Assembly (NCBI GenBank): GCA_046074525.1
Contig: JBJTOK010000052.1
Coordinates: 1 to 64,000, forward strand
DNA from: JAHEZL01 sp046074525
GTDB taxonomy: Bacteria > Bacteroidota > Bacteroidia > Flavobacteriales_C > GCA-002722245
Direction of reading: 5' to 3'
DNA length: 64,000 nucleotides
Below are positions 6,514 to 14,929 of the stretch, piece by piece. The position numbers and the translations under genes are program-made. Below the pieces are notes generated by a model. It saw nothing but the letters and a program-made list of their open reading frames with translations. It ran no database searches and was not told the origin of the DNA. Numbering within the stretch: the first letter of the stretch is position 1; every line of letters begins with the position of its first letter.

Positions 6514-7062
6514 TTATTTTTTGTTATTGATTGGGTAAGGTGGGATATGGTTCTTTGATGTAGGAATCAAATATTCTGCAATTGGGGTTAAATGGCTCTT
6601 GGGTATAATATAACCTCTGCTTTGGTGTCCCCACTTTATGTTGTAGTTATTTTCCTTTATTAATCTTTTGATGTCTTTGGCTTCAATTACATAAGCCTTG
6701 TGAAATTCTGAAGTATGACCCGACGGGCTAACTATACACCAATACTTAGCTTTACTGATTTCGATGCCTGACGGGTAGCCGTTTTGTTCTTTCTCAATAA
6801 AGTAGTTCCCTGTTCCTTCATTTCTGAAATCGGCTTTTACCTCCATTGTAGAGGTTGGGTTAAGTGTGTCGGCGGTATAAGTAAGAAGTAAATCGTAAGG
6901 AGCGTGTTTTCCTTTGATTTGTTGGCAGTAATAACCTTTCTTGGTAGTTAGGTAATCACAAACGGTTTTTTCGGCGGCTAAACCTGTGGGAAGCCGTTCA
7001 ATTGTATTTGACCAAGTAATAGGGTCATAGTCCTTAGAAGTTGAAAGCATTGTTAGAAGCAT
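6514..7062 (-). CDS. Probable PD-(D/E)XK-fold nuclease
   Basis: A 182-residue protein showing the core of a restriction-endonuclease-like fold: E31 in GLAAEKTVCDYL, D57 in HAPYDLLL, and E74-x-K76 in TMEVKADF. The spacing between the Asp and the E-x-K pair is normal for the superfamily. A basic, aromatic C-terminal half follows. Members include Holliday-junction resolvases, restriction enzymes and phage repair nucleases; which of these it is cannot be told. It is the first gene of the minus-strand phage set, nearest to the tRNA. Confidence 0.65.
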   Translation of the reverse strand: MLLTMLSTSKDYDPITWSNTIERLPTGLAAEKTVCDYLTTKKGYYCQQIKGKHAPYDLLLTYTADTLNPTSTMEVKADFRNEGTGNYFIEKEQNGYPSGIEISKAKYWCIVSPSGHTSEFHKAYVIEAKDIKRLIKENNYNIKWGHQSRGYIIPKSHLTPIAEYLIPTSKNHIPPYPINNKK

Positions 7063-7207
7063 TTAGTAATTTATTATTCTAATTAATAAATACCACCAAA
7101 AAGAAATAAATCAACCTTTATTGAGGTGAAATAGATAATTTTTTGAGAAATCCAAATTTGTACAGAAGTGGGAAGAAGTTTTGAACAGGGGTAAATTCTA
7201 AATGAAA

Positions 7208-7227
7208 TTGCTACATTTTTGCTACAC
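7208..7227 (-). repeat. GTGTAGCAA arm near the tRNA, inverted partner of 798-817
   Basis: Read on the minus strand this is GTGTAGCAAAAATGTAGCAA, differing at one base from the sequence at 798-817 on the plus strand. Each copy itself is a direct repeat of TGTAGCAA. It lies 58 bases past the T-arm of the tRNA-Lys gene. A role as an integrase arm site is inferred. Confidence 0.6.
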
Positions 7228-7230
7228 CTA

Positions 7231-7260
7231 AAATAAAAAACCCCTGATTTACAGGGGTTT
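7231..7260 (-). terminator. Terminator of the tRNA-Lys transcript
   Basis: AAACCCCTG and CAGGGGTTT form a nine-base-pair hairpin with a five-base loop. On the minus strand it is followed by a T-rich run, so it ends transcription coming from the tRNA gene. Confidence 0.8.
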
Positions 7261-7274
7261 AGGAGTAAAAATTG

Positions 7275-7347
7275 TGATTTCGCTGGGATTTGAACCCAGG
7301 ACCCCCTCATTAAAAGTGAGATGCTCTACCAGCTGAGCTACGAAATC
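7275..7347 (-). tRNA. tRNA-Lys(UUU)
   Basis: The minus strand folds as a complete cloverleaf of 73 bases. The acceptor stem GATTTCG/CGAAATC is perfect, the D-arm GCTC..GAGC and T-arm CTGGG-TTCAAAT-CCCAG pair fully, and the anticodon loop is CTTTTAA, giving anticodon TTT (lysine). The discriminator base is A and CCA is not encoded. The accessory island borders its 3' end, the usual place for integrated elements. Confidence 0.96.
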
Positions 7348-7443
7348 GTTTTCAAAAAGCGAGGGCAAATATATATGCATTATTCGTAAAATAAAAAGTT
7401 TTAGCGCTATTTTTGTCTAAGTGCTGTTTTTCAGGTAAATAAG

Positions 7444-7959
7444 ATGCAAAGAATTTTTCTAATTGGGTTCATGGGGTCGGGTAAGAGCACGATCGGCAAA
7501 AAATTAGCGGTTAAACTCGCTTACGATTTTATTGATATGGATGCTTATATAGAGGAGCAGGAGGGAAGAAGCATTTCTGAAATTTTCGCTTCGGAAGGGG
7601 AAGATTATTTCCGTCTTGCCGAGCAAAAAGCGCTAAAAGCATTGTGTGCTAAGGATAAGGTGGTGATTTCTGCCGGTGGGGGAACACCTTGTTTTTTCGA
7701 TAACATGGCGTTGATGAACCAGGCAGGTTACACTGTTTATTTAAAACTGGAACCCGAAAAAATTATCGGACGGTTGAAAAACGGAATGGACAAGCGGCCG
7801 CTCATCGCTAATCTTTCGCCACATGAGCTGGATCAGCAAATCAGGGAAAGACTCAGTGTTCGCGAGCCTTTCTATAACAAAGCAAAAATGATTTATACTT
7901 CCGACGGATCGCCCAACCGTGATGTTGAGCGTCTGAGCAATATTATTCCCAATAAATAA
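7444..7959 (+). CDS. aroK: Shikimate kinase
   Basis: A 171-residue enzyme of normal length that phosphorylates shikimate at the 3-hydroxyl with ATP, in the pathway to chorismate and aromatic amino acids. The P-loop GFMGSGKST lies at residues 8-16, the substrate-binding DMD at 31-33, R57 in EDYFRLAE, the glycine motif SAGGGTP at 76-82, and the lid arginine in DKRPLI near 118. It is the first core gene after the tRNA. The following gene starts five bases after its stop. Confidence 0.95.
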   Translation: MQRIFLIGFMGSGKSTIGKKLAVKLAYDFIDMDAYIEEQEGRSISEIFASEGEDYFRLAEQKALKALCAKDKVVISAGGGTPCFFDNMALMNQAGYTVYLKLEPEKIIGRLKNGMDKRPLIANLSPHELDQQIRERLSVREPFYNKAKMIYTSDGSPNRDVERLSNIIPNK

Positions 7960-7964
7960 AGTCA

Positions 7965-8933
7965 ATGAAAGTATTCAGCAGAAACAGAAACGACCTTGGT
8001 TTTGGAGAGAAGTCTTACAACAAGGGTTCGCGACTCATCAATAGTGATGGTACATTTAACGTGAAGAGAAAAGGTTTGTCGACTTTCAATGTCTCGGATG
8101 TTTATCATTTGCTGATCACTATCAAATGGTGGCAGTTTGCGATTTTTATTTCCACGTTGTTTTTTGTAGCCAACACGGCCTTTGCTTTTATATATCTTGC
8201 TGTAGGTGTTGGTCAGATTACTTCTATCACGGAGGGAACAGCCTGGGATAATTTCTGGGACGCTTTTTATTTTAGCACGCAAACGATGACCACTGTCGGG
8301 TACGGTTTTTTTGCACCGGTTGGCACCCATGCGAAAATTATTGCTTCAATTGAATCTTTCGTTGGATTGCTCGGTTTTGCCATAGCAACCGGTGTTCTGT
8401 ATGGTAGGTTTTCAAGGCCGGTGGCGCGCATCAGGTATAGCGAGAAAGCGATTATAGCCCCTTATCAGGAGGCCAACGGAATGATGTTTCGCATGGTAAA
8501 TATGAGAAATAACCAATTGATTGAAATTGAAGTGAGTGTAAACATGGTTTGGCTGAACAAGGAGACAAATAAGAGGGAATACGCCCGTTTACCACTGGAA
8601 ATTGAGAAGATCAATTTTATGCCTCTCAGCTGGACTATCGTTCATCCTATTGATGAGGCGAGTCCTTTCTGGGGGAAAGATCCTTCGTATTTTGCTGACC
8701 AGGATGGGGAAATCATCATATTGGTGAAAGCCTTCGATGAATCTTTTTCACAGGTAGTGTACGACCGCCGCTCTTACAAGGTAAGTGAATTTGCCTGGGG
8801 TGCAAGATTCGTGAGCGCCATCGAGAATCGTCCGGGAGGAATTGTTTATCTCGATATTGACGGCATCGACAAGTTTGAAGAAGTTTCATTAAATTCACCG
8901 CTTAACTTTGTAGCATATGCCAGCAAAAACTAA
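7965..8933 (+). CDS. Inward-rectifier-type potassium channel (KirBac family)
   Basis: A 322-residue integral membrane protein. After a soluble N-terminal slide-helix region come TM1 (about 57-80), a pore helix and the selectivity filter TVGYG at 110-114, and TM2 (about 122-147). The rest is the cytoplasmic beta-sandwich of Kir channels, with the MVNMRNNQLIEIEVSV segment typical of that domain. KirBac channels are tetramers carrying potassium across the inner membrane. The gene follows aroK closely and overlaps the next gene by 17 bases. Confidence 0.92.
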   Translation: MKVFSRNRNDLGFGEKSYNKGSRLINSDGTFNVKRKGLSTFNVSDVYHLLITIKWWQFAIFISTLFFVANTAFAFIYLAVGVGQITSITEGTAWDNFWDAFYFSTQTMTTVGYGFFAPVGTHAKIIASIESFVGLLGFAIATGVLYGRFSRPVARIRYSEKAIIAPYQEANGMMFRMVNMRNNQLIEIEVSVNMVWLNKETNKREYARLPLEIEKINFMPLSWTIVHPIDEASPFWGKDPSYFADQDGEIIILVKAFDESFSQVVYDRRSYKVSEFAWGARFVSAIENRPGGIVYLDIDGIDKFEEVSLNSPLNFVAYASKN

Positions 8934-9429
8934 TACTGTTGTACTGAGTAAAGAAAAGGTTTTACAGAAGCTGAACCGACTGATTCACCAGATTCATGAA
9001 AATGTTTTTGATGAAAAGGAAATCGTCATCGCCGGAATAGATGGCTATGGCTATATCATTGCTGAGCGAATTGCAAAAGAGCTGGGAGAGATTTCAAAAC
9101 TGAAAATTGTGCTGAGTAAAATCAATATGGATAAGGAAAATCCGTTGTCGCGCCCTATTACGCTCGATGGTGTTACTCCTGATCAATATGAAAACAAAGT
9201 GGTTTTGGTGGTGGACGATGTAGTGAATTCGGGGAAGACTATTATTTATGCGGTGAACCATTTTCTGGATCGTCCTCTGAAACGGATACAAACTGTAGTG
9301 CTGGTGGATAGAGATCATACCCGTTATCCGGTGAAGACGGATTATGTAGGCTTATCGATTTCTACTACTCTTCAGGAGAATATCAGAGTAAGTCTCGAAA
9401 AAAATAAAGAAGTCATTTATCTAGAGTAA
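8917..9429 (+). CDS. Phosphoribosyltransferase, PyrR-like
   Basis: A 170-residue type I phosphoribosyltransferase. The PRPP-binding loop VVLVVDDVVNSGKT sits at about residues 94-107, and an earlier IAGIDGYGYIIAERIA supplies the conserved N-terminal strand and loop. The sequence resembles PyrR-type bifunctional uracil phosphoribosyltransferase/regulator proteins, but the exact substrate base cannot be read from it. The start at 8917 overlaps the channel gene, suggesting coupled translation. A later start at the methionine before DKENPL would cut the domain and is unlikely. Confidence 0.8.
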   Translation: MPAKTNTVVLSKEKVLQKLNRLIHQIHENVFDEKEIVIAGIDGYGYIIAERIAKELGEISKLKIVLSKINMDKENPLSRPITLDGVTPDQYENKVVLVVDDVVNSGKTIIYAVNHFLDRPLKRIQTVVLVDRDHTRYPVKTDYVGLSISTTLQENIRVSLEKNKEVIYLE

Positions 9430-9432
9430 AAA

Positions 9433-11319
9433 ATGAAAACACTTTTTTCCTTCTTGTCCGCAATTTTTATTTCCCTTTCCCTATTGTCGCAATCAAAGAA
9501 GGAAACCCCCGTTGAACCTTCCTGTGCTTATACAGAGTTAAATTTAGACAGCAGTGATTTTTCTTCGTTCTCCATTTTTGATTCGCTGCTGCCACAAAAA
9601 TCAGTTTTTATTATTGGGGAAGATCATTCCTACCGCCGCAGCAATACCCAGCTGCAAATCCGATTGCTGAAATATCTTCACCAGAAAGCCGGTGTGCGCA
9701 CTTTGCTTTTTGAATTCGGTCCGAGCATAGGCTGGATGGTCAATCACTACATTCAAACGGGCGATTCATCCTATTACCATTCTTTCCGCAATTACGCTTT
9801 TGTTGATTTCCAGAAGTTTTATGAGCAGCTGAGAGAGTTCAATGCAACGCTCGATTCGGCCAATAAAATCAATGTAGTTGGTATTGATATGGAACGCTCC
9901 CTGGCGTCGGCAGCGAAATATATGAATTTGTTGTTGCCTAAAGACAAAGAAATTCCGGCAGCCATACAATTGAATATCGAGAGTTTGAGGGGGATTGGTG
10001 CGTATCTCGATAAGTATTACGACGAATATCAAAGCGACAGTGCTTATGAATATGTACGTCCTGCGCAGTATTTTTCAACGAAGAGAACCCTGGATATTTT
10101 CATAGACGATTTTCAGAAGAACGATTCGCTTTATAAACTTTATTTAGGCAAAGATTACGTCGTTTTTAAAACGGTGGTGGATGGTATTATTGCCAATACA
10201 AAATGGGAGGAGTACCAGGAAAAAAATGCTTATCAGGAATGGGTTTTCCGCGAGCAATATATGTATCAGCGATTTGAGGAGTTGGTGATGAAAAATCCCG
10301 GACAGAAATATTTTGGATCTTTTGGAAGATGCCATACCAGTTTGAACGAACAAAGCGAATGGTGCGGACTCTATTATTTTAAATCGCTCATGAGAAGAAT
10401 CAATTCGTCTTCCAGCCCAGCATTGAAAGATAAGGTTTTGTCCATTGGTTCTTACTATCCCAGAAGCGTGAGCTCGGTGAATTATGGTACGCACGAATCC
10501 GATTATCTGGATGAGCTGATTGCCTTTTCGAAAGAAGATGCAGTGATGGTGTATAAAGTGTTTTGCGATACAGCATCGACCAATGATTTAAAGAATAAGT
10601 TTCATTATATTATTGTCAATAAACGCAATCCGGATAAGGAATCATGGGAGATGGAAAAAAGTGCGACTTTCGATGATTATGTGATGAACGGAGATGATGT
10701 AAGATTTTCTTTCAATCTCAATTATGGTGCGCTATCAGGAAATCTTTTGAATCTCAACACCTACATTCATAATAATTTCGATCCATTGGTCAACTTCAAT
10801 AATTATCTTCCCTTTGCTGGCGGAGGATGGCTGGCAACGGACGACCACTTTTGTTACGGATTCAATTACCGTTATTATCTGCATCAAACCAAAACGTTGG
10901 CGAACGCTGATGTATTGAATTTGCATGGATATTCTTTCCAGTCGATGTGGGGTGGAGATTTTTTTAAAACACCTGTTTTCGATTTTATTGCTTCCGGCGG
11001 TGTTGGTTACGGAGTTTTTAAATTAAAGCAAAATACTTCAGCAGTCAATGGAGCAGCAATCTTTGGTTCTCCTACGGATTATGAATACAGCAACAGAATC
11101 TTTACTTTCTTGGGCGAAATTGATATGCGGGTAAACATAAAATGGGTGAGTGTAGGATTTCAAGCCGGCTACCAGCAAGATGTTTCCAATGCCAGCTGGC
11201 GCTCCGAAGAATTAATAGCGACTTCACCAGCTACACGCTTGTCGGGTTGGTATGGGACGTTGAATCTCTCGGTGTTTTTTCAGGAAGACGGATATTCTGT
11301 CAAAGATGACGATTATTAG
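9433..11319 (+). CDS. Secreted erythromycin-esterase/ChaN-like domain fused to an outer-membrane barrel
   Basis: A 628-residue protein with a signal peptide (residues 1-20). Residues about 55-330 resemble the erythromycin-esterase and Tiki/ChaN superfamily: SVFIIGEDHSYRRSN with the conserved Glu-Asp-His, RTLLFEFGPSIGWMV, and INVVGIDMERSLASA. Residues about 415-620 are rich in alternating aromatic strands (SFNLNYGALSGN, CYGFNYRYYL, VSVGFQAGYQQD), which looks like an outer-membrane beta barrel. No known substrate can be assigned. The final codons overlap the next gene by 14 bases. Confidence 0.65.
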   Translation: MKTLFSFLSAIFISLSLLSQSKKETPVEPSCAYTELNLDSSDFSSFSIFDSLLPQKSVFIIGEDHSYRRSNTQLQIRLLKYLHQKAGVRTLLFEFGPSIGWMVNHYIQTGDSSYYHSFRNYAFVDFQKFYEQLREFNATLDSANKINVVGIDMERSLASAAKYMNLLLPKDKEIPAAIQLNIESLRGIGAYLDKYYDEYQSDSAYEYVRPAQYFSTKRTLDIFIDDFQKNDSLYKLYLGKDYVVFKTVVDGIIANTKWEEYQEKNAYQEWVFREQYMYQRFEELVMKNPGQKYFGSFGRCHTSLNEQSEWCGLYYFKSLMRRINSSSSPALKDKVLSIGSYYPRSVSSVNYGTHESDYLDELIAFSKEDAVMVYKVFCDTASTNDLKNKFHYIIVNKRNPDKESWEMEKSATFDDYVMNGDDVRFSFNLNYGALSGNLLNLNTYIHNNFDPLVNFNNYLPFAGGGWLATDDHFCYGFNYRYYLHQTKTLANADVLNLHGYSFQSMWGGDFFKTPVFDFIASGGVGYGVFKLKQNTSAVNGAAIFGSPTDYEYSNRIFTFLGEIDMRVNIKWVSVGFQAGYQQDVSNASWRSEELIATSPATRLSGWYGTLNLSVFFQEDGYSVKDDDY

Positions 11320-12703
11320 ACTTTTTTCCGATATCCGTTTATGGATAATGGTGCTTTTCGTACTTCGCTTGATTCATATTACTCAGGCTCCTTTGGAGGT
11401 AGCGCACAATTGGCGTCAAACCACTGTGACTATGGTGGCGCGGAATTTCCTGGAAGTTGATAATAATATTTTTTATCCCCGACTGGATATTGCAGGTGAA
11501 AAAACAGGAATCACTGGAATGGAATTTCCTCTTTTGAATTATCTGATTTATTTGTTGTCATTGTTGTTTGGATATGCGCATTGGTACGGAAGGTTGATTG
11601 TATTGATTATTTCCAGCATCGCTTCATTTTTGTTTTATAAAACAGTAAAAAAAAATTTTGATGAGGGTGTGGCTTTCAAAGCCACTTTTATCTTACTGGT
11701 TTCCCTCTGGTTTTCTTATTCAAGGAAGATAATGCCCGACGTGTTTTCCCTTTCCTTTATTGTTATGTCGTTGTATTATGCGACAGTGTATTTTGAAAAC
11801 AAACGCATGCTGGATATACTGCTCTTTTTGTTTTTCGCTTGCATAGGCACTTTGTCAAAACTTACTTCGGGTTACTTGTTAGTGCTTTTGGTTTTATTTC
11901 TGTTTAAAGATGGAGTGTCGGTAAAAACAAAAATTATTTTTAGCGCGCTTTTTATTTTGAGTATAATACCAGCATTGTGGTGGTATTTTCAGTGGGTTCC
12001 TTATGTAACTGAGGCGAATGATTTCAAGCATTTTTTTATGGGTATGGATATTGGAGAGGGAGCTTTGGAAATTAAAGATCATTTGGCCCTCACCCTCAAA
12101 CGTTTTTACGATACAGCAATGAAGTACTCAGGATTTGCAGTGTTTGTGGTTGGTTTTGCCTTTATGTTAATAAAAAGGCAAAAGCTATTATTGTTTATTT
12201 TCTTTTTGCCCCTGGGAGCTTTTTTGGTAGTGATATTTAAAGCAGGTTATGGATTCTCCCGCCATACTTACTATATTCTTCCCTTTGTTCCTGTGATGGC
12301 GATAGTTGCTGCATATGGACTGAATCAGCTGAAGAATAGTAGGCTTGTTGTGCTTGTTTTGACAGTGGTAGCGACAGAAAATATTATCGCTCAGCTTCCT
12401 GATTTCAGAGTGAATGATACTCATGTTGGTTTATTGCATCTGGAAAGTGATTTGGATAAGATCGCGCAGCCTCAGGATTTAATTCTGATCAATAGCACCA
12501 ATTATCCAACTCCTATGTATTTCGCCCATCACAAGGGGTGGATAGAATCGAATGAGAAGATACAGGACGAAAAATATATTTCGGAATTGAAATCAAAAGG
12601 CTTGAAACACATTGTTGTTTTGAAAAAAGCCTTCGGTTCAGAAGTTAAACTGACTTATAAAACAGTGTTGGAAAATGAAGATTACTGCATTTACAGTTTA
12701 TGA
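11306..12703 (+). CDS. Membrane glycosyltransferase, GT-C / ArnT-PMT type
   Basis: A 465-residue protein with about ten membrane segments. The first outer loop carries EVAHNWRQTTVTMVARNF, in the place where GT-C enzymes of family 39/83 keep their catalytic acidic residue. Such enzymes move a sugar from a polyprenyl-phosphate donor to lipid, glycan or protein on the periplasmic face. The C-terminal 90 residues form a small soluble domain (IAQPQDLILINSTNYPTPMYFAHH). Donor and acceptor are unknown. It ends convergently with xerD, overlapping by six bases. Confidence 0.75.
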   Translation: MTIIRLFSDIRLWIMVLFVLRLIHITQAPLEVAHNWRQTTVTMVARNFLEVDNNIFYPRLDIAGEKTGITGMEFPLLNYLIYLLSLLFGYAHWYGRLIVLIISSIASFLFYKTVKKNFDEGVAFKATFILLVSLWFSYSRKIMPDVFSLSFIVMSLYYATVYFENKRMLDILLFLFFACIGTLSKLTSGYLLVLLVLFLFKDGVSVKTKIIFSALFILSIIPALWWYFQWVPYVTEANDFKHFFMGMDIGEGALEIKDHLALTLKRFYDTAMKYSGFAVFVVGFAFMLIKRQKLLLFIFFLPLGAFLVVIFKAGYGFSRHTYYILPFVPVMAIVAAYGLNQLKNSRLVVLVLTVVATENIIAQLPDFRVNDTHVGLLHLESDLDKIAQPQDLILINSTNYPTPMYFAHHKGWIESNEKIQDEKYISELKSKGLKHIVVLKKAFGSEVKLTYKTVLENEDYCIYSL

Positions 12704-13597
12704 ACGGGGGTGGAACTGAACAATAGCTTCCCTTAAATAGTGCTTATCAAGGTGAGTATAAATCTCCGTAGTAGTAATGGATTCATGTCCGAGCATTTCC
12801 TGTACAGCGCGTAAATCGGCCCCTCCCTCAATCAAATGTGTAGCAAAGGAGTGACGGAAAGTATGGGGGTAAATATTCTTTTTCAGATTAATTTTTACTG
12901 CCAGTTGCTTGATGATGGTGAAGATCATCACGCGGGTGAGTTTTCTTCCGCGGCGATTTAAAAATAAAATGTCTTCGTCCTGCGGAGCGATGTTGAGGTG
13001 AACTCTGTCATGATCACGGTAGAATGCGATTTCCCTGAGTGCTTTTCCGCCAATGGGAACTAATCTTTCCTTATTTCCCTTACCCCGCACTTTGATGAAT
13101 TGCTCGCTGAGGTACATGTCGGAAATTTTGAGTCCTGTCAATTCACTCACACGCAATCCGCAACTGTAAAGGGTTTCTATTATTGCTTTGTTGCGCTGAC
13201 CTTCGGGTTTACTCAAATCGATGGCGGCCACTAATTCATCAATGTCTTCAATGCTCAGTGTATCGGGAAGTTTTCTCCCGAATTTTGGAGCTTCCAGCAT
13301 CAGGGATGGATCTTCCTTCAGGACTTGTTCCATCACAAGGAATTTGTAAAAGGCTTTTATACCGGAGACCATTCGGGCCTGGCTGGTTAGGCTCATGCCT
13401 AGTTCGGTGGTCCATTTGAGGCAATCGCGCAAATGATTGAGTTTGATTTCTTCGGGGGAAAGCGACAATTGTTTGTAGGCAAGGAATTGCTGAAGTTTGG
13501 CAATGTCGCGCAGGTAAGCTTCAATGGAGTTGGGCGACAGCGATTTCTCCAGTCGGAGAAAAGCCTTAAATCCTTTTACACTGCTGTTCCAATCCAT
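12698..13597 (-). CDS. xerD: Site-specific tyrosine recombinase XerD/XerC
   Basis: A 299-residue tyrosine recombinase of normal length. The N-terminal SAM-like core-binding domain (1-105) is followed by the catalytic domain with R149 in CGLRVSELTGL, K173 in VRGKGNKERLV, H245 and R248 in HTFRHSFATHL, H271 in LGHES, and nucleophile Y280 in EIYTHLD. These enzymes resolve chromosome dimers at dif. Its position among core genes and lack of nearby attachment sites argue that it is the housekeeping enzyme, not the integrase of the island. Confidence 0.93.
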   Translation of the reverse strand: MDWNSSVKGFKAFLRLEKSLSPNSIEAYLRDIAKLQQFLAYKQLSLSPEEIKLNHLRDCLKWTTELGMSLTSQARMVSGIKAFYKFLVMEQVLKEDPSLMLEAPKFGRKLPDTLSIEDIDELVAAIDLSKPEGQRNKAIIETLYSCGLRVSELTGLKISDMYLSEQFIKVRGKGNKERLVPIGGKALREIAFYRDHDRVHLNIAPQDEDILFLNRRGRKLTRVMIFTIIKQLAVKINLKKNIYPHTFRHSFATHLIEGGADLRAVQEMLGHESITTTEIYTHLDKHYLREAIVQFHPRS

Positions 13598-13649
13598 GAA
13601 TTAAAAATAGGGAATTTTTATCTTCGCTTTATCTGTATATTTTTGACGC

Positions 13650-14066
13650 ATGAAAATACTGATCATCAACGGCCCGAATCTGAATCTCCTTGGTAAAAGA
13701 GAAACGAGTATCTATGGCGCTCAATCCTTTGAAGATTATTTTGCCACACTGAAGGCAAAGTATCCTAAAGTTGATCTGGAATATTACCAATCGAACGTTG
13801 AAGGGGAGCTGATCAATAAAATCCACGAAGTTGGTTTTACTTATGATGGTATCATTATGAATGCCGGAGCTTATACCCATACTTCAGTGGCTATCCGCGA
13901 TGCCATTGCCGGTATTAAAACGCCAACCATTGAAGTCCATATTTCCAATACTTACGCTCGTGAGGAGTTTCGCCACCAATCCTATTTATCGGCCAAATGT
14001 AAAGGCGTTATCGTAGGATTTGGTATGGATTCCTATCGTTTGGCGGTGGAGGCTTTTGTAGCTTAA
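13650..14066 (+). CDS. aroQ: 3-dehydroquinate dehydratase, type II
   Basis: A 138-residue enzyme, the third step of the shikimate pathway. It has the type II opening ILIINGPNLNLLGKRETSIYG with the loop arginine and catalytic tyrosine, then NAGAYTHTSVAIRDA and EVHISNTYAREEFRHQSYLS with the catalytic histidine region. Length is typical of the dodecameric class. It is divergent from xerD with 52 bases between the starts, where both promoters must lie. Confidence 0.96.
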   Translation: MKILIINGPNLNLLGKRETSIYGAQSFEDYFATLKAKYPKVDLEYYQSNVEGELINKIHEVGFTYDGIIMNAGAYTHTSVAIRDAIAGIKTPTIEVHISNTYAREEFRHQSYLSAKCKGVIVGFGMDSYRLAVEAFVA

Positions 14067-14139
14067 TCTTCTTCGGTAAAATCTCTATGAAATATCGGCT
14101 CAAATCCGTATTTTCGCCCACTCATTTTTAGAGAGGGAA

Positions 14140-14928
14140 ATGTCGTCAAGCATTAATATCAACGAAATCATCAAAATTGCTGAAAAGGCAAGCGAAGCCA
14201 TTATGGAGGTTTATGAAGATGAATCGGCCTTTGAGAACGTTGATTTTAAAGCCGATAATTCTCCCCTGACCATTGCCGATACCATTTCCAATAATATTAT
14301 TGTGGAAGAGCTTACCAAGCTTTATCCGCACATTCCAGTGATTTCAGAGGAAATAGAATCATTGCCTTATGAACAAAGGAAAGACTGGAAGACTTTCTGG
14401 TTGGTTGATCCGCTGGATGGCACTAAGGAATTTATCAAGAGAAATGGCGAATTCACAGTGAATATCGCACTGATTAAAGATGGAGTACCTGTTTTGGGGG
14501 TTATCTCTGTGCCGGTGAAAAATGAAGTTTATTTTGGATCGGCAGGAAAGGGAGCCTTCAAAAATTACAACGGTGTTGACGAAGCCCTGAAGGCCTCATG
14601 TTCCAATTCTTCCAAAATCGCTGTGGGTAGTCGTTCGCATGAAAGTCCGGAAGAAATGCGTGTCCTCGAAAGATTTCAAGTAAAGGAAAAAGTATCCATT
14701 GGCAGTTCCCTTAAATTTTGTCTTCTGGCGGAGGGCAAGGCCCATGTTTATTTTAGATTTGGACCGACGATGGAGTGGGATGTTGCTGCCGGACATGCGA
14801 TTTTGCGTGCTGCGGGGGGCGAAGTGTTTAAAGGCGAAGAAACCAAAGAAGTTTTCAGTTATAACAAACCCGACTTAAGGAACGGTAGTTTTTTGTGTGT
14901 GGGAAGGGATTTTCTGACAAAGAATTAA
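14140..14928 (+). CDS. cysQ: 3'(2'),5'-bisphosphate nucleotidase
   Basis: A 262-residue member of the inositol-monophosphatase fold. The metal-binding motif VDPLDGTKEF lies at about residues 88-97 and the second motif WDVAAGHAIL near 211-220; VISEEIE supplies the first acidic pair. TKEF in place of the TTNF of inositol phosphatases marks CysQ. It degrades 3'-phosphoadenosine 5'-phosphate left after sulfonation or PAPS reduction. Its stop is followed by the cysC start after one base, so it heads a sulfate-activation operon. Confidence 0.92.
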   Translation: MSSSININEIIKIAEKASEAIMEVYEDESAFENVDFKADNSPLTIADTISNNIIVEELTKLYPHIPVISEEIESLPYEQRKDWKTFWLVDPLDGTKEFIKRNGEFTVNIALIKDGVPVLGVISVPVKNEVYFGSAGKGAFKNYNGVDEALKASCSNSSKIAVGSRSHESPEEMRVLERFQVKEKVSIGSSLKFCLLAEGKAHVYFRFGPTMEWDVAAGHAILRAAGGEVFKGEETKEVFSYNKPDLRNGSFLCVGRDFLTKN

Positions 14929-14929
14929 A

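Noticed and set aside
7083..7310. A 75-codon minus-strand frame at the island border
   Set aside because: It starts inside the tRNA-Lys gene, crosses the terminator and the GTGTAGCAA arm, and its product has no domain-like pattern.
12698..13597. XerD-like gene as the integrase of the island
   Set aside because: It is 5 kb away on the other side of the tRNA among core genes and has the size and motifs of the housekeeping recombinase.
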